Shown one piece after another: positions 8,145 to 19,453 of a DNA stretch of 64,000 bases (the first letter of the stretch is position 1; the number at the start of each line of letters is the position of its first letter). The DNA is from Rhodanobacter denitrificans. Lineage in GTDB: Bacteria; Pseudomonadota; Gammaproteobacteria; Xanthomonadales; Rhodanobacteraceae. Location of the stretch: assembly GCA_003241385.1 (NCBI GenBank), contig QFPO01000014.1, forward strand, positions 62,001 through 126,000, in the 5' to 3' direction. The position numbers and the translations under genes are program-made. The notes beneath the pieces are model-generated. The model saw only the letters and a list, made by a program, of their open reading frames with translations. It had not been told where the DNA came from and ran no database searches.

Positions 8145-9488
8145 GTGGGCCGCCGCTCGCACAGCCGGCATCTGTCGGTCTGGCTCAACGGCCGCCGCGC
8201 GGCGACCTGGACGCTCGCCCGCCGCGGCGATACGCAGCTTCAGTACGACGAGGCGTGGGTGCGGTCGCAGTACGGCCGGCCGCTGTCGCTGTCGCTGCCG
8301 TTCAATCTGCAGAACCGGCCGCTCGAGGGTGACCGCGTCCGTCACTACTTCGACAACCTGCTGCCCGACAGCGACGCGATCCGCAAGCGCGTCGCCGAAC
8401 GCTTTCGCACCGGCTCGGTCGAGCCGTTCGACCTGCTGAAGGCGATCGGCCGCGACTGCGTCGGCGCCGTGCAGCTGCTCGGCGAGGACGAGACGCCCGA
8501 CGGCTACGACCGCATCGAGGGCACGCCGCTGTCCGAGGACGACATCGAGCGCGCGATCGGCGATGCGCTCACGTCCGGCCGCCTCGCGGCCGCGCACGAT
8601 GCCGATTCGGACTTTCGCATCTCGCTCGCCGGCGCGCAGGAGAAAACCGCGCTGCTGCGCTGGAACGGCCGCTGGCTGCGTCCGCTCGGCTCGACTCCGA
8701 CCACGCATATCCTCAAGCTGCCGCTCGGCCTGGTCGGCGGCCGGCAGGCCGACTTCACGACCTCGGTCGACAATGAATGGCTGTGCCTGCGCCTGCTCGC
8801 GGCCTACGGCCTGGACGTGGCCCGGGCCGACATCGCCACGTTCGGCGGGCGGCGCGTCCTCATCGTCGAGCGTTTCGATCGGCAGACCTCGTCCGACGGT
8901 CGGTGGATCCAGCGGCTGCCGCAGGAGGATTTCTGCCAGGTCGAGCATTGCCCGCCGCTGCGCAAGTACGAGAGCGACGGCGGCCCCGGTCTGCGCGCGC
9001 TGTTCGAACGGCTGAGGCAATCGGAACAGGCCCAGGCCGATGCGCGCACGCTGATGGCGGCGCAGATCCTGTTCTGGCTGCTGCGCGCGCCGGACGGTCA
9101 TGCCAAGAACTTCAGCATCCGGCTGCGGCCGGCCGGGCGCTTTCATCTGACGCCGCTCTACGACGTGATGTCGGTCTACCCGGTGCTCGGCGAAGGCCCG
9201 AACCTGTGGTCACCGCATCGCACGCGTCTGGCGATGGCGCTGCTCGGCAAGAACCGGCACTACCTGATGCACACGATCCAGCGCCGGCATTTCAACAGCA
9301 CCGCGCGCCTCGTCGGCTACGGCGACTCGGCCGAGCCGCTGATCGAGGCGATCCTCGCGCGGACGCCCGCGGCGATCGACGAGGTGCGGGCCAGCCTCCC
9401 GGCCGATTTCTCCGCCGAGGTCGCCGATTCGATCCTCGGCGGACTGCAACGTGCGGCCGACGCGCTGGCGGCGATGCCGGCCGCGTAG
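8145..9488 (+). CDS. hipA: HipA-type serine/threonine kinase toxin
   Basis: Toxin kinase of 447 aa (E. coli HipA 440 aa). Family knowledge: HipA phosphorylates glutamyl-tRNA synthetase, stalling translation and producing persisters. Visible elements: N-subdomain 1 (LSLSLPFNLQNRPL), the AGAQEKTAL loop with S160 in the autophosphorylation position, ATP lysine K191 in HILKLPLG, catalytic D317 and N322 in DGHAKNFS, and metal D340 in LYDVMS. All key residues are present, so it should be active. The GTG at 8145 is chosen: it is one base after the hipB stop and has a GGAG 7 bases upstream. Longer in-frame starts would lie inside hipB. Confidence 0.88.
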   Translation: MGRRSHSRHLSVWLNGRRAATWTLARRGDTQLQYDEAWVRSQYGRPLSLSLPFNLQNRPLEGDRVRHYFDNLLPDSDAIRKRVAERFRTGSVEPFDLLKAIGRDCVGAVQLLGEDETPDGYDRIEGTPLSEDDIERAIGDALTSGRLAAAHDADSDFRISLAGAQEKTALLRWNGRWLRPLGSTPTTHILKLPLGLVGGRQADFTTSVDNEWLCLRLLAAYGLDVARADIATFGGRRVLIVERFDRQTSSDGRWIQRLPQEDFCQVEHCPPLRKYESDGGPGLRALFERLRQSEQAQADARTLMAAQILFWLLRAPDGHAKNFSIRLRPAGRFHLTPLYDVMSVYPVLGEGPNLWSPHRTRLAMALLGKNRHYLMHTIQRRHFNSTARLVGYGDSAEPLIEAILARTPAAIDEVRASLPADFSAEVADSILGGLQRAADALAAMPAA

Positions 9489-9517
9489 CGGCGATGAATC
9501 GCATACCGCATCGCCGC
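9488..9517. terminator. Hairpin between convergent hipA and the secreted repeat protein
   Basis: A 9-bp perfect stem (9488-9496 with 9509-9517, 12-nt loop) fills the 38-bp gap between two convergent genes. No T-tract on either strand. Confidence 0.35.
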
Positions 9518-9526
9518 CCGATCGCC

Positions 9527-10450
9527 TCAGCGCATCGTCAGGATGTAGACGCCGATGTTGCCGGTCGACTGCGTCGTGCTGGCCAGGTTGCACACGCGCA
9601 AAGTCACCAGACCCGCGCTCGGCACGCGCAGCGGCTGGATCAGCATGTTCTGCGTCAGGCTCGCGGCCGATTGCAGACTGAAGAACACGACGTCGTTGAC
9701 CTCGGCGCCGCCGACGCCGACGTCGTAGTCGCGGCAGGTATTGCCACCGACCGTGGCCGTGATCGCGCCGTTGCTGTAGCCGCCGGCGATCTTGCTGCGC
9801 GTGATGCTGTCGCTGGCGATCGCCGCCGTGACGACCGCGCCGTTGGCGATCTTGTCGGACGTGACCGCGTCGTCGGCCAGTTCCGAGGTGTTGACGGCAC
9901 TCGCAGAGATCTTCGACGAGCTGACCGAGTCGGTTGCAAGCTTGGTATTGCTGACCGCGCCAGAGGCGATCTTCGCGTTGACGACGGCGCCGTCGCGCAG
10001 CGTCGGATTCGGATAGCTGCCGGCCAGATCGCCGCCGGCCGCACCGCCGATGGCCCCGCTCAGCGTGAACTGCGCGACCGGCGCGGTCGCGACCGCCTGC
10101 CGCGGCAGCATCGGCGTGCCCTCGACGGTGACCTGCAGATACAGCTGCGTGCCGGTGAACGCGCCCGGAAAGCTCAGCGAGACGCTGAACAGGCCGTCGC
10201 TGACCGGGAAATCGGCTTCGGTGATCGTCGCCCCGACCGGATTGCCGCCTTCCGGCGCGTCGAACAATGCGAACGTCAGATCGAACAGGCCGTTGGCCGG
10301 CGCCCCGGACTGTTCCAGGCGCCCCTGGTAGACGAAGTCCGGCAGCTGCGGAGCGGCAGCGGCCGGAGCGGCGACCGCGACAGCGATCGACACCAGACCA
10401 GCACACAGGCAACGAAGCGGCAGACGCCGCAGATCGACGAACGGGTTCAT
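9527..10450 (-). CDS. Secreted protein with seven 10-residue fibre-like repeats
   Basis: Exported protein of 307 aa. Residues 1-34 are a long signal peptide (LVSIAVAVAAPAAAAPQ). Residues 38-130 hold a beta-rich domain starting FVYQGRLEQSGAPANGLFD, a pattern found in many secreted proteins. AGGDLAGSYPNPTL (138-151) is a motif common in tail-fibre-like proteins. Residues 154-223 are seven tandem decapeptides, roughly [GD][AS]V-x-x-x-K-[IL]-A-x, which usually build a fibrous stalk. The last 80 residues form a small beta domain with two cysteines. ATG 10450 is preferred over an in-frame GTG at 10459 because AGGAG lies 8-9 bases before it. The ATG overlaps the stop of the upstream secreted gene by one base (TGATG). 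Function unknown. Confidence 0.7.
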   Translation of the reverse strand: MNPFVDLRRLPLRCLCAGLVSIAVAVAAPAAAAPQLPDFVYQGRLEQSGAPANGLFDLTFALFDAPEGGNPVGATITEADFPVSDGLFSVSLSFPGAFTGTQLYLQVTVEGTPMLPRQAVATAPVAQFTLSGAIGGAAGGDLAGSYPNPTLRDGAVVNAKIASGAVSNTKLATDSVSSSKISASAVNTSELADDAVTSDKIANGAVVTAAIASDSITRSKIAGGYSNGAITATVGGNTCRDYDVGVGGAEVNDVVFFSLQSAASLTQNMLIQPLRVPSAGLVTLRVCNLASTTQSTGNIGVYILTMR

Positions 10451-10770
10451 CACTGGCACTCCTGGAAGCCATCGTGAAAGATCGCGTCGCGCGGCGTCGC
10501 CGCCGTCGCCGCGATGAAGCCGGCCGTTACCGCGTAGTCACCGCCGCTCGCCCGCCCCACCACGGCCTCGCCGAGCGTCGCGCGCAGCGCGAGACAGCCG
10601 CCGGCCGAGCGACTGGCGCCGCCGCTGACGATCGCCTGCGCGGTGATCTGCTGGCTGCCGGCCTCGGTCGCGAGCAGCAGCACGCCGGCCGCGAGCACCG
10701 AGCGGACCACCGGCAAGGTGAGAACGCGCTTCTCTGCCCGCCCCCGTTTCGGGACGCTTCGCTTGGACAT
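10450..10770 (-). CDS. Small secreted protein with F-x-D-G-F-type C-terminal tail
   Basis: Protein of 106 aa: a basic N-terminus, one hydrophobic segment (about residues 20-38, VVRSVLAAGVLLLATEAGS), then about 50 residues with the widespread GGxxxSAGGCLALRATLGEAVVG...YAVTAGF pattern seen in exported beta-rich proteins, and the tail IFHDGFQECQ. ATG 10770 has a strong GGAGG ribosome-binding site; an earlier start would add only 11 residues. Its stop overlaps the next gene's ATG, so the two secreted proteins are translationally coupled and may act together. The tail resembles those of the proteins ending at 235 and 38595. Function unknown. Confidence 0.6.
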   Translation of the reverse strand: MSKRSVPKRGRAEKRVLTLPVVRSVLAAGVLLLATEAGSQQITAQAIVSGGASRSAGGCLALRATLGEAVVGRASGGDYAVTAGFIAATAATPRDAIFHDGFQECQ

Positions 10771-10885
10771 GTCCACCTCCCTCCTGCACGTCGCCATGGC
10801 CATTCGCCGGGCTGTGCAGTCACTCGCTGCGCAGCGAAGGACGAGACGGCCGCCCTCAACTGTTCACGGAGGACGGCGGCGGGAG

Positions 10886-11184
10886 GGGCCACGCCACGGA
10901 ACTGTCTCGGCGTGGCCCGCAGTGGAAGGTGCGCTTGGCAGATTCGCCATGAACGGCATCCGACGCGACCTGCAGAACCTGTCGCTCGGGCTCGATCGGG
11001 TGATCCGGGAGACTGCTTCCGTCCGCCCGGCGAGGCTGCGGCGCAGCTCGCGCCGCAGCCAACCGGTCACGACCGGCGCCGCTGCCTTCTGGCTGCAACA
11101 TTCGCCCGCTACGCTTGTCTGGCTCGATCCTCTCCAACGACGAGTAGCCTTCAGAGCCGCCCCTCCTCGGGCGGCTCTTTTTTT
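10886..11184 (+). ncRNA. Candidate structured RNA ending in an intrinsic terminator
   Basis: Perfect hairpins at 10886-10918 (10-bp arms, 13-nt loop), 11034-11060 (11-bp arms, 5-nt loop) and 11063-11076 (6-bp arms) are followed by a textbook terminator at 11153-11184. No protein gene on the plus strand feeds this terminator. Hallmarks of RNase P RNA, tmRNA, SRP RNA and 6S RNA are absent. The 5' end is not defined and no promoter is obvious. GC-rich DNA forms hairpins easily, so confidence is low. Confidence 0.25.
11153..11184 (+). terminator. Rho-independent terminator upstream of typA
   Basis: AGAGCCGCCC (11153-11162) pairs perfectly with GGGCGGCTCT (11169-11178) around a 6-nt loop, followed by seven T (11178-11184). 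It ends transcription on the plus strand. The typA -10 lies about 95 bases further on, so this is not a typA attenuator unless a second, upstream promoter exists. Confidence 0.85.
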
Positions 11185-11278
11185 GGCTTCCGCCCTTGTG
11201 CAGAGCCGCCGTGGCCGCACCGCCGGCTATGGCCGGGCAGCCGCACGCTGCGCCGCACCATCCGGCCGAAAAAACCCG

Positions 11279-11284
11279 TATAAT
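11279..11284 (+). promoter_or_regulatory. typA promoter -10
   Basis: A perfect TATAAT lies 55 bases before the typA ATG, after a short A-run. No good -35 is seen 17 bp upstream (CACCAT). Confidence 0.65.
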
Positions 11285-11339
11285 CGGACCCCTTTGCCCT
11301 CCCTCCAACGACGGTCCTTCGCGATCGCCGGGATAGCCC

Positions 11340-13145
11340 ATGTCCATCGAAAACCTCCGCAACATCGCGATCGTGGCCCACGTCGACCACGGCAAGACCA
11401 CCCTGGTCGACTGTCTCCTCAAGCAGTCCGGCACGTTCAGCGAGCGCACCGTGCTGGCCGAGCGCGTGATGGACTCCAACGACCAGGAGAAGGAACGCGG
11501 CATCACGATCCTGTCCAAGAACACCGCGATCACCTGGCGCGAGAACCGCATCAACATCGTCGACACGCCCGGACACGCCGACTTCGGTGGCGAGGTCGAG
11601 CGCGTGCTGTCGATGGTCGACACCGTGCTGATCCTGGTCGACGCGATGGACGGCCCGATGCCGCAGACGCGCATGGGCTTCAAGCCGATCGTGGTCATCA
11701 ACAAGATCGACCGCCCCGGCGCGCGCCCGGACTGGGTGCTCAACGCCACGTTCGACCTGTTCGACCGCCTCGGCGCGACCGACGAGCAGCTCGACTTCCC
11801 GGTGGTCTACGCCTCGGCGCTGCACGGCTACGCCAGCCTGGATCCGGAAGCGCGCTCGGGCGACATGACGCCGCTGTACGAGGCGATCATGAAGCACGTC
11901 TCGCCGCCGCAGGTGGATCCGGACGGTCCGTTCCAGATGCGCATTAGCCAGCTCGACTACAACAACTACGTCGGCCTGATCGGCATCGGCCGCATCCAGC
12001 GCGGCAAGGTACGCACCAACATGCCGGTGGCGATCCTCGACCGCGAAGGCAAGAAGCGCAGCGGCAAGGTGCTGCAGGTGCTCGGCTTCATGGGCCTGGA
12101 GCGCCGCGAGGTGGCCGAGGCGCAGGCCGGCGACATCATCGCGATCAGCGGCATCGAAGGCCTGGGCATTTCCGACACGGTCTGCGCGCCGGACGCGCCG
12201 GAGCAGCTGCCGGTGCTGACCGTCGACGAGCCGACGATCAGCATGACGTTCCAGGTCAACAACTCGCCGTTCGCCGGCACCAAGGATCACAGCGGCGGCA
12301 AGTTCCTGACCTCGCGCCAGATCCGCGACCGCCTGATGCGCGAGACGCTGCACAACGTCGCGCTGAAGGTCGAGGAGACCGAGGATCCGGACAAGTTCAA
12401 GGTGTCCGGCCGCGGCGAGCTGCACCTGTCGGTGCTGATCGAGACGATGCGCCGCGAGGGCTACGAGCTGGCCGTGTCGCGTCCGGAGGTCATCATCAAG
12501 GAGATCGACGGCGTGCCGAGCGAGCCGATCGAGCAGCTCGTGGTCGACATGGAAGAGCAGTTCCAGGGCGGTGTGATGGAGCGCCTGGGCATGCGCAAGG
12601 GCCAGCTCAAGAACATGGAGCCGGACGGCAAGGGCCGCGTGCGCCTGGAGTACCTGATCCCGGCGCGCGGCCTGATCGGCTTCCAGACCGAGTTCCGCAC
12701 GCTGACGGCCGGCACCGGCCTGCTGTTCCACGTGTTCGACCACTACGGCCCGAAGGCCGAGGGCGCGATCGCCAAGCGCCCGAATGGCGTGATGATCTCC
12801 AACGGCCAGGGCCCGGCACCGGGCTATGCGCTGGTCGGCCTGCAGGAGCGCGGCCGTCTGCTGGTCAGCGAGGGCGACGAGATCTACGAGGGCCAGCTGG
12901 TCGGCATCCACTCCAAGGACAACGACCTGACCGTCAACGCGCTGCGCGCCAAGCAGCTGACCAACATCCGCGCGGCCGGCAAGGACGACAACGTGCAGCT
13001 GACGCCGCCGATCAAGATGTCGCTGGAGCAGGCGCTGGAGTTCATCGAGGACGACGAACTGGTCGAGGTGACGCCGAAGTTCATCCGCCTGCGCAAGAAG
13101 CACCTAACCGAGAGCGACCGCAAGCGCGCCTCGCGCGCGGCGTAA
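11340..13145 (+). CDS. typA: Ribosome-associated GTPase TypA/BipA
   Basis: Translational GTPase of 601 aa (E. coli BipA 607). It binds the ribosome at the EF-G site and supports 50S assembly and stress or low-temperature growth. G1 AHVDHGKT (13-20), G2 region RGITI, G3 [11 protein letters not shown] and G4 NKIDRP are intact, followed by the EF-G-like beta barrel and alpha/beta domains and the C-terminal domain typical of BipA ([20 protein letters not shown]). Monocistronic, with its own -10 at 11279 and a hairpin after the stop. Confidence 0.97.
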   Translation: MSIENLRNIAIVAHVDHGKTTLVDCLLKQSGTFSERTVLAERVMDSNDQEKERGITILSKNTAITWRENRINIVDTPGHADFGGEVERVLSMVDTVLILVDAMDGPMPQTRMGFKPIVVINKIDRPGARPDWVLNATFDLFDRLGATDEQLDFPVVYASALHGYASLDPEARSGDMTPLYEAIMKHVSPPQVDPDGPFQMRISQLDYNNYVGLIGIGRIQRGKVRTNMPVAILDREGKKRSGKVLQVLGFMGLERREVAEAQAGDIIAISGIEGLGISDTVCAPDAPEQLPVLTVDEPTISMTFQVNNSPFAGTKDHSGGKFLTSRQIRDRLMRETLHNVALKVEETEDPDKFKVSGRGELHLSVLIETMRREGYELAVSRPEVIIKEIDGVPSEPIEQLVVDMEEQFQGGVMERLGMRKGQLKNMEPDGKGRVRLEYLIPARGLIGFQTEFRTLTAGTGLLFHVFDHYGPKAEGAIAKRPNGVMISNGQGPAPGYALVGLQERGRLLVSEGDEIYEGQLVGIHSKDNDLTVNALRAKQLTNIRAAGKDDNVQLTPPIKMSLEQALEFIEDDELVEVTPKFIRLRKKHLTESDRKRASRAA

Positions 13146-13156
13146 CGGGACCGAAT

Positions 13157-13188
13157 CGCTCGCACCGCCGCCGTTGGCGGTGTGAGCG
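13157..13188 (+). terminator. Hairpin after typA
   Basis: A 13-bp stem with one G-U pair (13157-13169 with 13176-13188, 6-nt loop) begins 12 bases after the typA stop, without a T-tract. A second smaller hairpin lies at 13224-13244. These sit in the 239-bp gap between convergent typA and cbbR, which otherwise shows nothing. Confidence 0.45.
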
Positions 13189-13384
13189 CGGCGGCAAGGA
13201 GGCCGCCCTCACCCGCAAGCCTTGCCGTCCGCTTCGGGGACGGCGATAGGCCCTGAGCCTTTCCGCTCGCGTTGAGCACGAACCGGCGCACACGCAGCGC
13301 AGGCCGAGGCCGCGCACCCCTGCCCCGCGTTCGCCGCCGATCGAAGTCGCGTAGCACCCACGCGTCGAATCGCGGCGGCCGTCG

Positions 13385-14362
13385 CTACGACTTGCGCCGC
13401 ACCACCGCCTTGCCCGCTCGCGTCCGCTTCACGCCGACACCGGCCGGCAGCGGAAACGCCTCGCGCAGATAGTCCGAGGTGTTCTCGAGCAGAAACTGCC
13501 GGAATGCGCGCGCGGCCGGCGCCAGCTGCTTGGCGCGCATGTGCACGACGTGCCAGGTGCGCACGACCGGCGTGCCGACCACGTCGAGGATCGCGACCTC
13601 CTCGGCGCGGCGCTCCAGTGCCAGCGTGTGCAGCGACAGCAGGCTGACGCCCATGCCGGCCATGACGGCCTGCTTCACGGTCTCATTGCTGCCCATCAGG
13701 ATCGTGCGCGCCGGCGTGAACAGGTGCTGGCGGAACATCGCCTCCATGACGGTCTGCGTGCCCGAGCCGGTCTCGCGGCTCAGAAAGGTCTCGCGGCGCA
13801 GCTCGTGCATGTCGATGCTGTGCGCGCCGGCCAGCGGATGATCGCGCGCGGCGACCAGCACGTGCGGATTCTCGGCGACCGGCTCGGCGACCGCATCGAG
13901 CTTGTCGGGCGGCCGTCCCATCACGGCCAGATCGATCTCGTTGTCCTCGAGCAGATGCACCAGCGCGTCGCGGTTGCCGACACTGAAGCGCACCTCGATG
14001 CCGGGATGATGCTCGGCGAAACGCGCGAGCAGGCGCGGCGCGAAGTACTTGGCGGTGCTGACCAGGCCGACGCTGACCAGGCCGCCGTGCAGGCCCTTGA
14101 GACTCTGCAACGCCTGGTCGGCGTCGGCGATCTCGCCGAGCACGCGCGCGGCGTGATGGCGCAGCACGCGGCCGGCCTCGGTCAGCGCGAGACCGCGGCC
14201 GACGCGCTCGAACAGCTCCACGCCGACCGCGCTTTCGAGCTGGCGGATCTGCATCGACACGGCCGGCTGGGTCAGATGCAGCACGCCGGCCGCACGCGCG
14301 AAGTTCATCTGTCGCGTCGCTTCGAGAAATACCTGCAGCTGGCGCAGCGTGAGATGCAGCAT
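13385..14362 (-). CDS. cbbR: LysR-type regulator of the Calvin cycle operon
   Basis: Transcription regulator of 325 aa. Residues 1-60 are the LysR winged helix (LRQLQVFLEATRQMNFARAA, LTQPAVSMQIRQLE), and the remainder is the periplasmic-binding-like effector domain (SVGLVSTAKYFAPRLLARF, PVAENPHVLVAARDHPL). CbbR proteins bind T-N-A-type repeats upstream of cbbL and respond to metabolites such as phosphoenolpyruvate, RuBP or NADPH. Divergent orientation from cbbL over a 156-bp gap containing a matching box is the classical arrangement. The C-terminal 20 residues are basic. Confidence 0.93.
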   Translation of the reverse strand: MLHLTLRQLQVFLEATRQMNFARAAGVLHLTQPAVSMQIRQLESAVGVELFERVGRGLALTEAGRVLRHHAARVLGEIADADQALQSLKGLHGGLVSVGLVSTAKYFAPRLLARFAEHHPGIEVRFSVGNRDALVHLLEDNEIDLAVMGRPPDKLDAVAEPVAENPHVLVAARDHPLAGAHSIDMHELRRETFLSRETGSGTQTVMEAMFRQHLFTPARTILMGSNETVKQAVMAGMGVSLLSLHTLALERRAEEVAILDVVGTPVVRTWHVVHMRAKQLAPAARAFRQFLLENTSDYLREAFPLPAGVGVKRTRAGKAVVRRKS

Positions 14363-14420
14363 CGCGACCGGACTCCGGCTCGTCGCGCCCGGGGCGAGTG
14401 CCGGCGCTGGCGGTCAATCA

Positions 14421-14434
14421 TAAGCTTTCGCTTA
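14421..14434. promoter_or_regulatory. Putative CbbR binding box
   Basis: TAAGC-TTTC-GCTTA is a perfect inverted repeat and fits the CbbR pattern TNA-N8-TNA. It lies roughly 58-71 bases before the predicted cbbL start site, where activating LysR proteins usually bind. Further T-N-A triplets (TCA 14441, TGA 14453) lie between it and the -35. Confidence 0.65.
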
Positions 14435-14455
14435 AAACAGTCAAAGAATTTCTGA

Positions 14456-16006
<1,551 letters not shown>

Positions 16007-16063
16007 CGCGCGCCGTCAGCCCGCCTCGCCTCTCTTCGCCGTTTTTCCGATCCGGAGACCGCC

Positions 16064-16480
16064 ATGCGCATCACCCAGGGCACGTTCTCGTTCCTTCCCG
16101 ACCTGACCGACGAGCAGATCCGCGCGCAGGTCGAATACATCCTGCAGCAAGGCTGGGCGCCGTCGATCGAGTTCACCGACGACCCGCATCCGCGCAACAC
16201 CTACTGGGAGCTGTGGGGCCTGCCGATGTTCGACCTCAAGGACGCCGCCGGCGTGCTGATGGAGGTGCGCGCCTGCCGCGCGCAGTACCCGGACCACTAC
16301 ATCAAGGTCAACGCGTTCGACTCGACGCACGGCTTCGAGACGCTGCGGCTCTCGTTCATCGTCAATCGCCCGAAGAACGAGAACGGCTTCCGCCTGGTCC
16401 GCCAGGAGATCGACGGCCGCACGCTGCGCTACACGCTGCAGAGCTACGCCAGCGACCGCCCGTCCGGCAGCCGCTACTGA
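16064..16480 (+). CDS. cbbS: RuBisCO small subunit
   Basis: Small subunit of form I RuBisCO, 138 aa, longer than green-type bacterial subunits because of the C-terminal extension typical of red-type enzymes (residues about 108-138, [20 protein letters not shown]). The N-terminal motif [17 protein letters not shown] and the core [14 protein letters not shown] are diagnostic. It caps the L8 core and is needed for full activity. It lies 57 bases after cbbL and 19 bases before cbbX, in one transcript. Confidence 0.97.
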   Translation: MRITQGTFSFLPDLTDEQIRAQVEYILQQGWAPSIEFTDDPHPRNTYWELWGLPMFDLKDAAGVLMEVRACRAQYPDHYIKVNAFDSTHGFETLRLSFIVNRPKNENGFRLVRQEIDGRTLRYTLQSYASDRPSGSRY

Positions 16481-16499
16481 GCGGCGACGGAGACCTGCG

Positions 16500-17435
16500 A
16501 TGAACGCGCAGCCGATCGACACGCCCGCGCCGACGGCCTCGCTGACCCGGCTCTACGCCGAGTCGGGCATGGCCGAGGTGCTGGCCCAGCTCGACGCCGA
16601 GCTGGTCGGCCTGGCGCCGGTCAAGACGCGCATCCGCGAGATCGCCTCGCTGCTGATCGTCGAGAAGGCGCGGCGCAATCTCGGCCTCACCGCCGGTGCG
16701 CCGAGCCTGCACATGTGCTTCACCGGCAATCCCGGCACCGGCAAGACCACGGTCGCGCTGCGCATGGCCGACATCCTGCACCGCCTGGGCTACATCCGGA
16801 AGAACCATCTGGTCTCGGTGACGCGCGACGATCTGGTCGGCCAGTACATCGGCCACACCGCGCCCAAGACCAAGGAGGTGCTCAAGCGCGCGATGGGCGG
16901 CGTGCTGTTCATCGACGAGGCCTATTACCTGTACCGCCCCGAGAACGAGCGCGACTACGGTCAGGAGGCGATCGAGATCCTGCTGCAGATCATGGAGAAC
17001 CAGCGCGAGGATCTGGTCGTGATCCTGGCCGGCTACAAGACGCGCATGGACACGTTCTTCCAGAGCAATCCCGGCATGGCCTCGCGGATCGCGCATCACA
17101 TCGACTTCCCGGACTACGACACCGAGGAACTGCTCGCGATCGCCGAGCTGATGACCGCGCGGCTCGACTACCGGCTGGACGCCGACGCGCGCCAGGCGCT
17201 GCGCGAGTACATCGCGCTGCGCCTGGCGCGGCCGCATTTCGCGAACGCGCGCTCGATCCGTAACGCGCTCGACCGCGCGCGGCTGCGCCAAGCCGGGCGC
17301 CTGTTCGAAGCGGCACTCGCCGCCGGCGTCGACGCGGAACTGAGCGCCGAGCAGCTGACGACGATCGACGCGGCCGACATCCGCGCCAGCCGCCTGTTCA
17401 CCGAACGGCCCGCAGAGGCCGGCTCCGCACACTGA
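16500..17435 (+). CDS. cbbX: Red-type RuBisCO activase (AAA+)
   Basis: Hexameric AAA+ ATPase of 311 aa that pulls the C-terminus of red-type CbbL to release inhibitory sugar phosphates; RuBP acts as an allosteric ligand in characterised homologues. Walker A is GNPGTGKT (76-83), Walker B VLFIDE (135-140), with pore-loop-like YIGHTAPKT between them. The sensor region is followed by [16 protein letters not shown]. Presence next to cbbLS confirms the red-type classification. Confidence 0.97.
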   Translation: MNAQPIDTPAPTASLTRLYAESGMAEVLAQLDAELVGLAPVKTRIREIASLLIVEKARRNLGLTAGAPSLHMCFTGNPGTGKTTVALRMADILHRLGYIRKNHLVSVTRDDLVGQYIGHTAPKTKEVLKRAMGGVLFIDEAYYLYRPENERDYGQEAIEILLQIMENQREDLVVILAGYKTRMDTFFQSNPGMASRIAHHIDFPDYDTEELLAIAELMTARLDYRLDADARQALREYIALRLARPHFANARSIRNALDRARLRQAGRLFEAALAAGVDAELSAEQLTTIDAADIRASRLFTERPAEAGSAH

Positions 17436-17492
17436 ACCGCGCGGCGGCCGCACCGGCACGCCGATTACGAGTCGCCATCGGGAGGAGATGCG

Positions 17493-18577
<1,085 letters not shown>

Positions 18578-18578
<1 letters not shown>

Positions 18579-19453
18579 TGTCGGTCAAGCATCCGATCGT
18601 CGCGGTGACCGGCTCGTCCGGTGCCGGCACCACCACGGTGCTGCAGAGCTTCCAGCACATCTTCCGGCGCGAGGGCCTGAACGCGCAGATCGTCGAGGGC
18701 GACGCGTTCCATCGCTACGACCGCCTGCAGATGCGTCAGGCGATGAAGGAGGCCGAGGCCGAGGGCAATCGCCACTTCAGCCACTTCGGCCCGTACTCGA
18801 ACCTGTTCGAGGAGCTCGAGGCGCTGTTCGCCGACTACGGCGAGACCGGCGGTGGCCGCACGCGCCGGTATCTGCACGACGACGCCGAGGCCGCGCCGTA
18901 CGGCCAGCCGCCCGGCACGTTCACCGAATGGGAGGATGTGCGGCCCGATACCGATCTGCTGTTCTACGAGGGCCTGCACGGCGCGGTCAGGACCGAGTCG
19001 GTCGACATCGCGCGCCATCCGGACCTGCTGGTCGGCGTGGTGCCGATCATCAACCTGGAATGGATCCAGAAGCTGCACCGCGACCAGCGCCAGCGCGGCT
19101 ATTCGCAGGAGGCGGTCGTCGACACGATCCTGCGGCGCATGCCCGACTACATCAACCACATCATTCCGCAGTTCACGCATACCCACGTGAACTTCCAGCG
19201 CGTGCCGACCGTGGACACGTCCAACCCGTTCATCGCGCGCGACATCCCGACGCCGGACGAGAGCTTCGTGGTGATCCGCTTCGCGCGACCCAAGGGCATC
19301 GACTTTCCGTACCTGCTGAACATGCTGCACGACTCGTTCATGAGCAGGCCCAACAGCATCGTCGTGCCCGGCGGCAAGATGGGTCTGGCGATGCAGATCA
19401 TCTTCACGCCGATGATCCTGCAGCTGATGGACCGCAAGCGGAGGGCGCAATGA
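18578..19453 (+). CDS. cbbP: Phosphoribulokinase
   Basis: Phosphorylates ribulose-5-phosphate with ATP to make the RuBisCO substrate. 291 aa, the length of the octameric bacterial class. P-loop GSSGAGTTT at residues 12-20 and FYEGLHG carry the nucleotide and catalytic elements; [18 protein letters not shown] is characteristic. ATG 18578 is chosen over the GTG just before it because it forms the TGATG junction with cbbF. It overlaps cbbT by 4 bases. Together with cbbL it marks a functional cycle. Confidence 0.97.

Larger units (their letters stand above)
10771..11339. other. 569-bp region without a convincing protein gene
   Basis: Between the small secreted gene (minus) and typA (plus). Open frames here run through the terminator or have poor composition, so none is called. 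It holds three strong hairpins (10886-10918, 11034-11060, 11063-11076), a Rho-independent terminator for the plus strand (11153-11184) and the typA -10 (11279-11284). The promoter of the minus-strand secreted genes should lie near 10771-10850; no clear one is seen. Confidence 0.6.

Noticed and set aside
7725..9488. hipBA as part of a prophage or genomic island
   Set aside because: Only the short leader is AT-rich; no integrase, attachment-site repeat or tRNA boundary is seen on either side.
10886..11184. Identity as RNase P RNA, tmRNA, SRP RNA or 6S RNA
   Set aside because: Conserved core elements of these RNAs were looked for on both strands and not found; kept only as an unnamed candidate.
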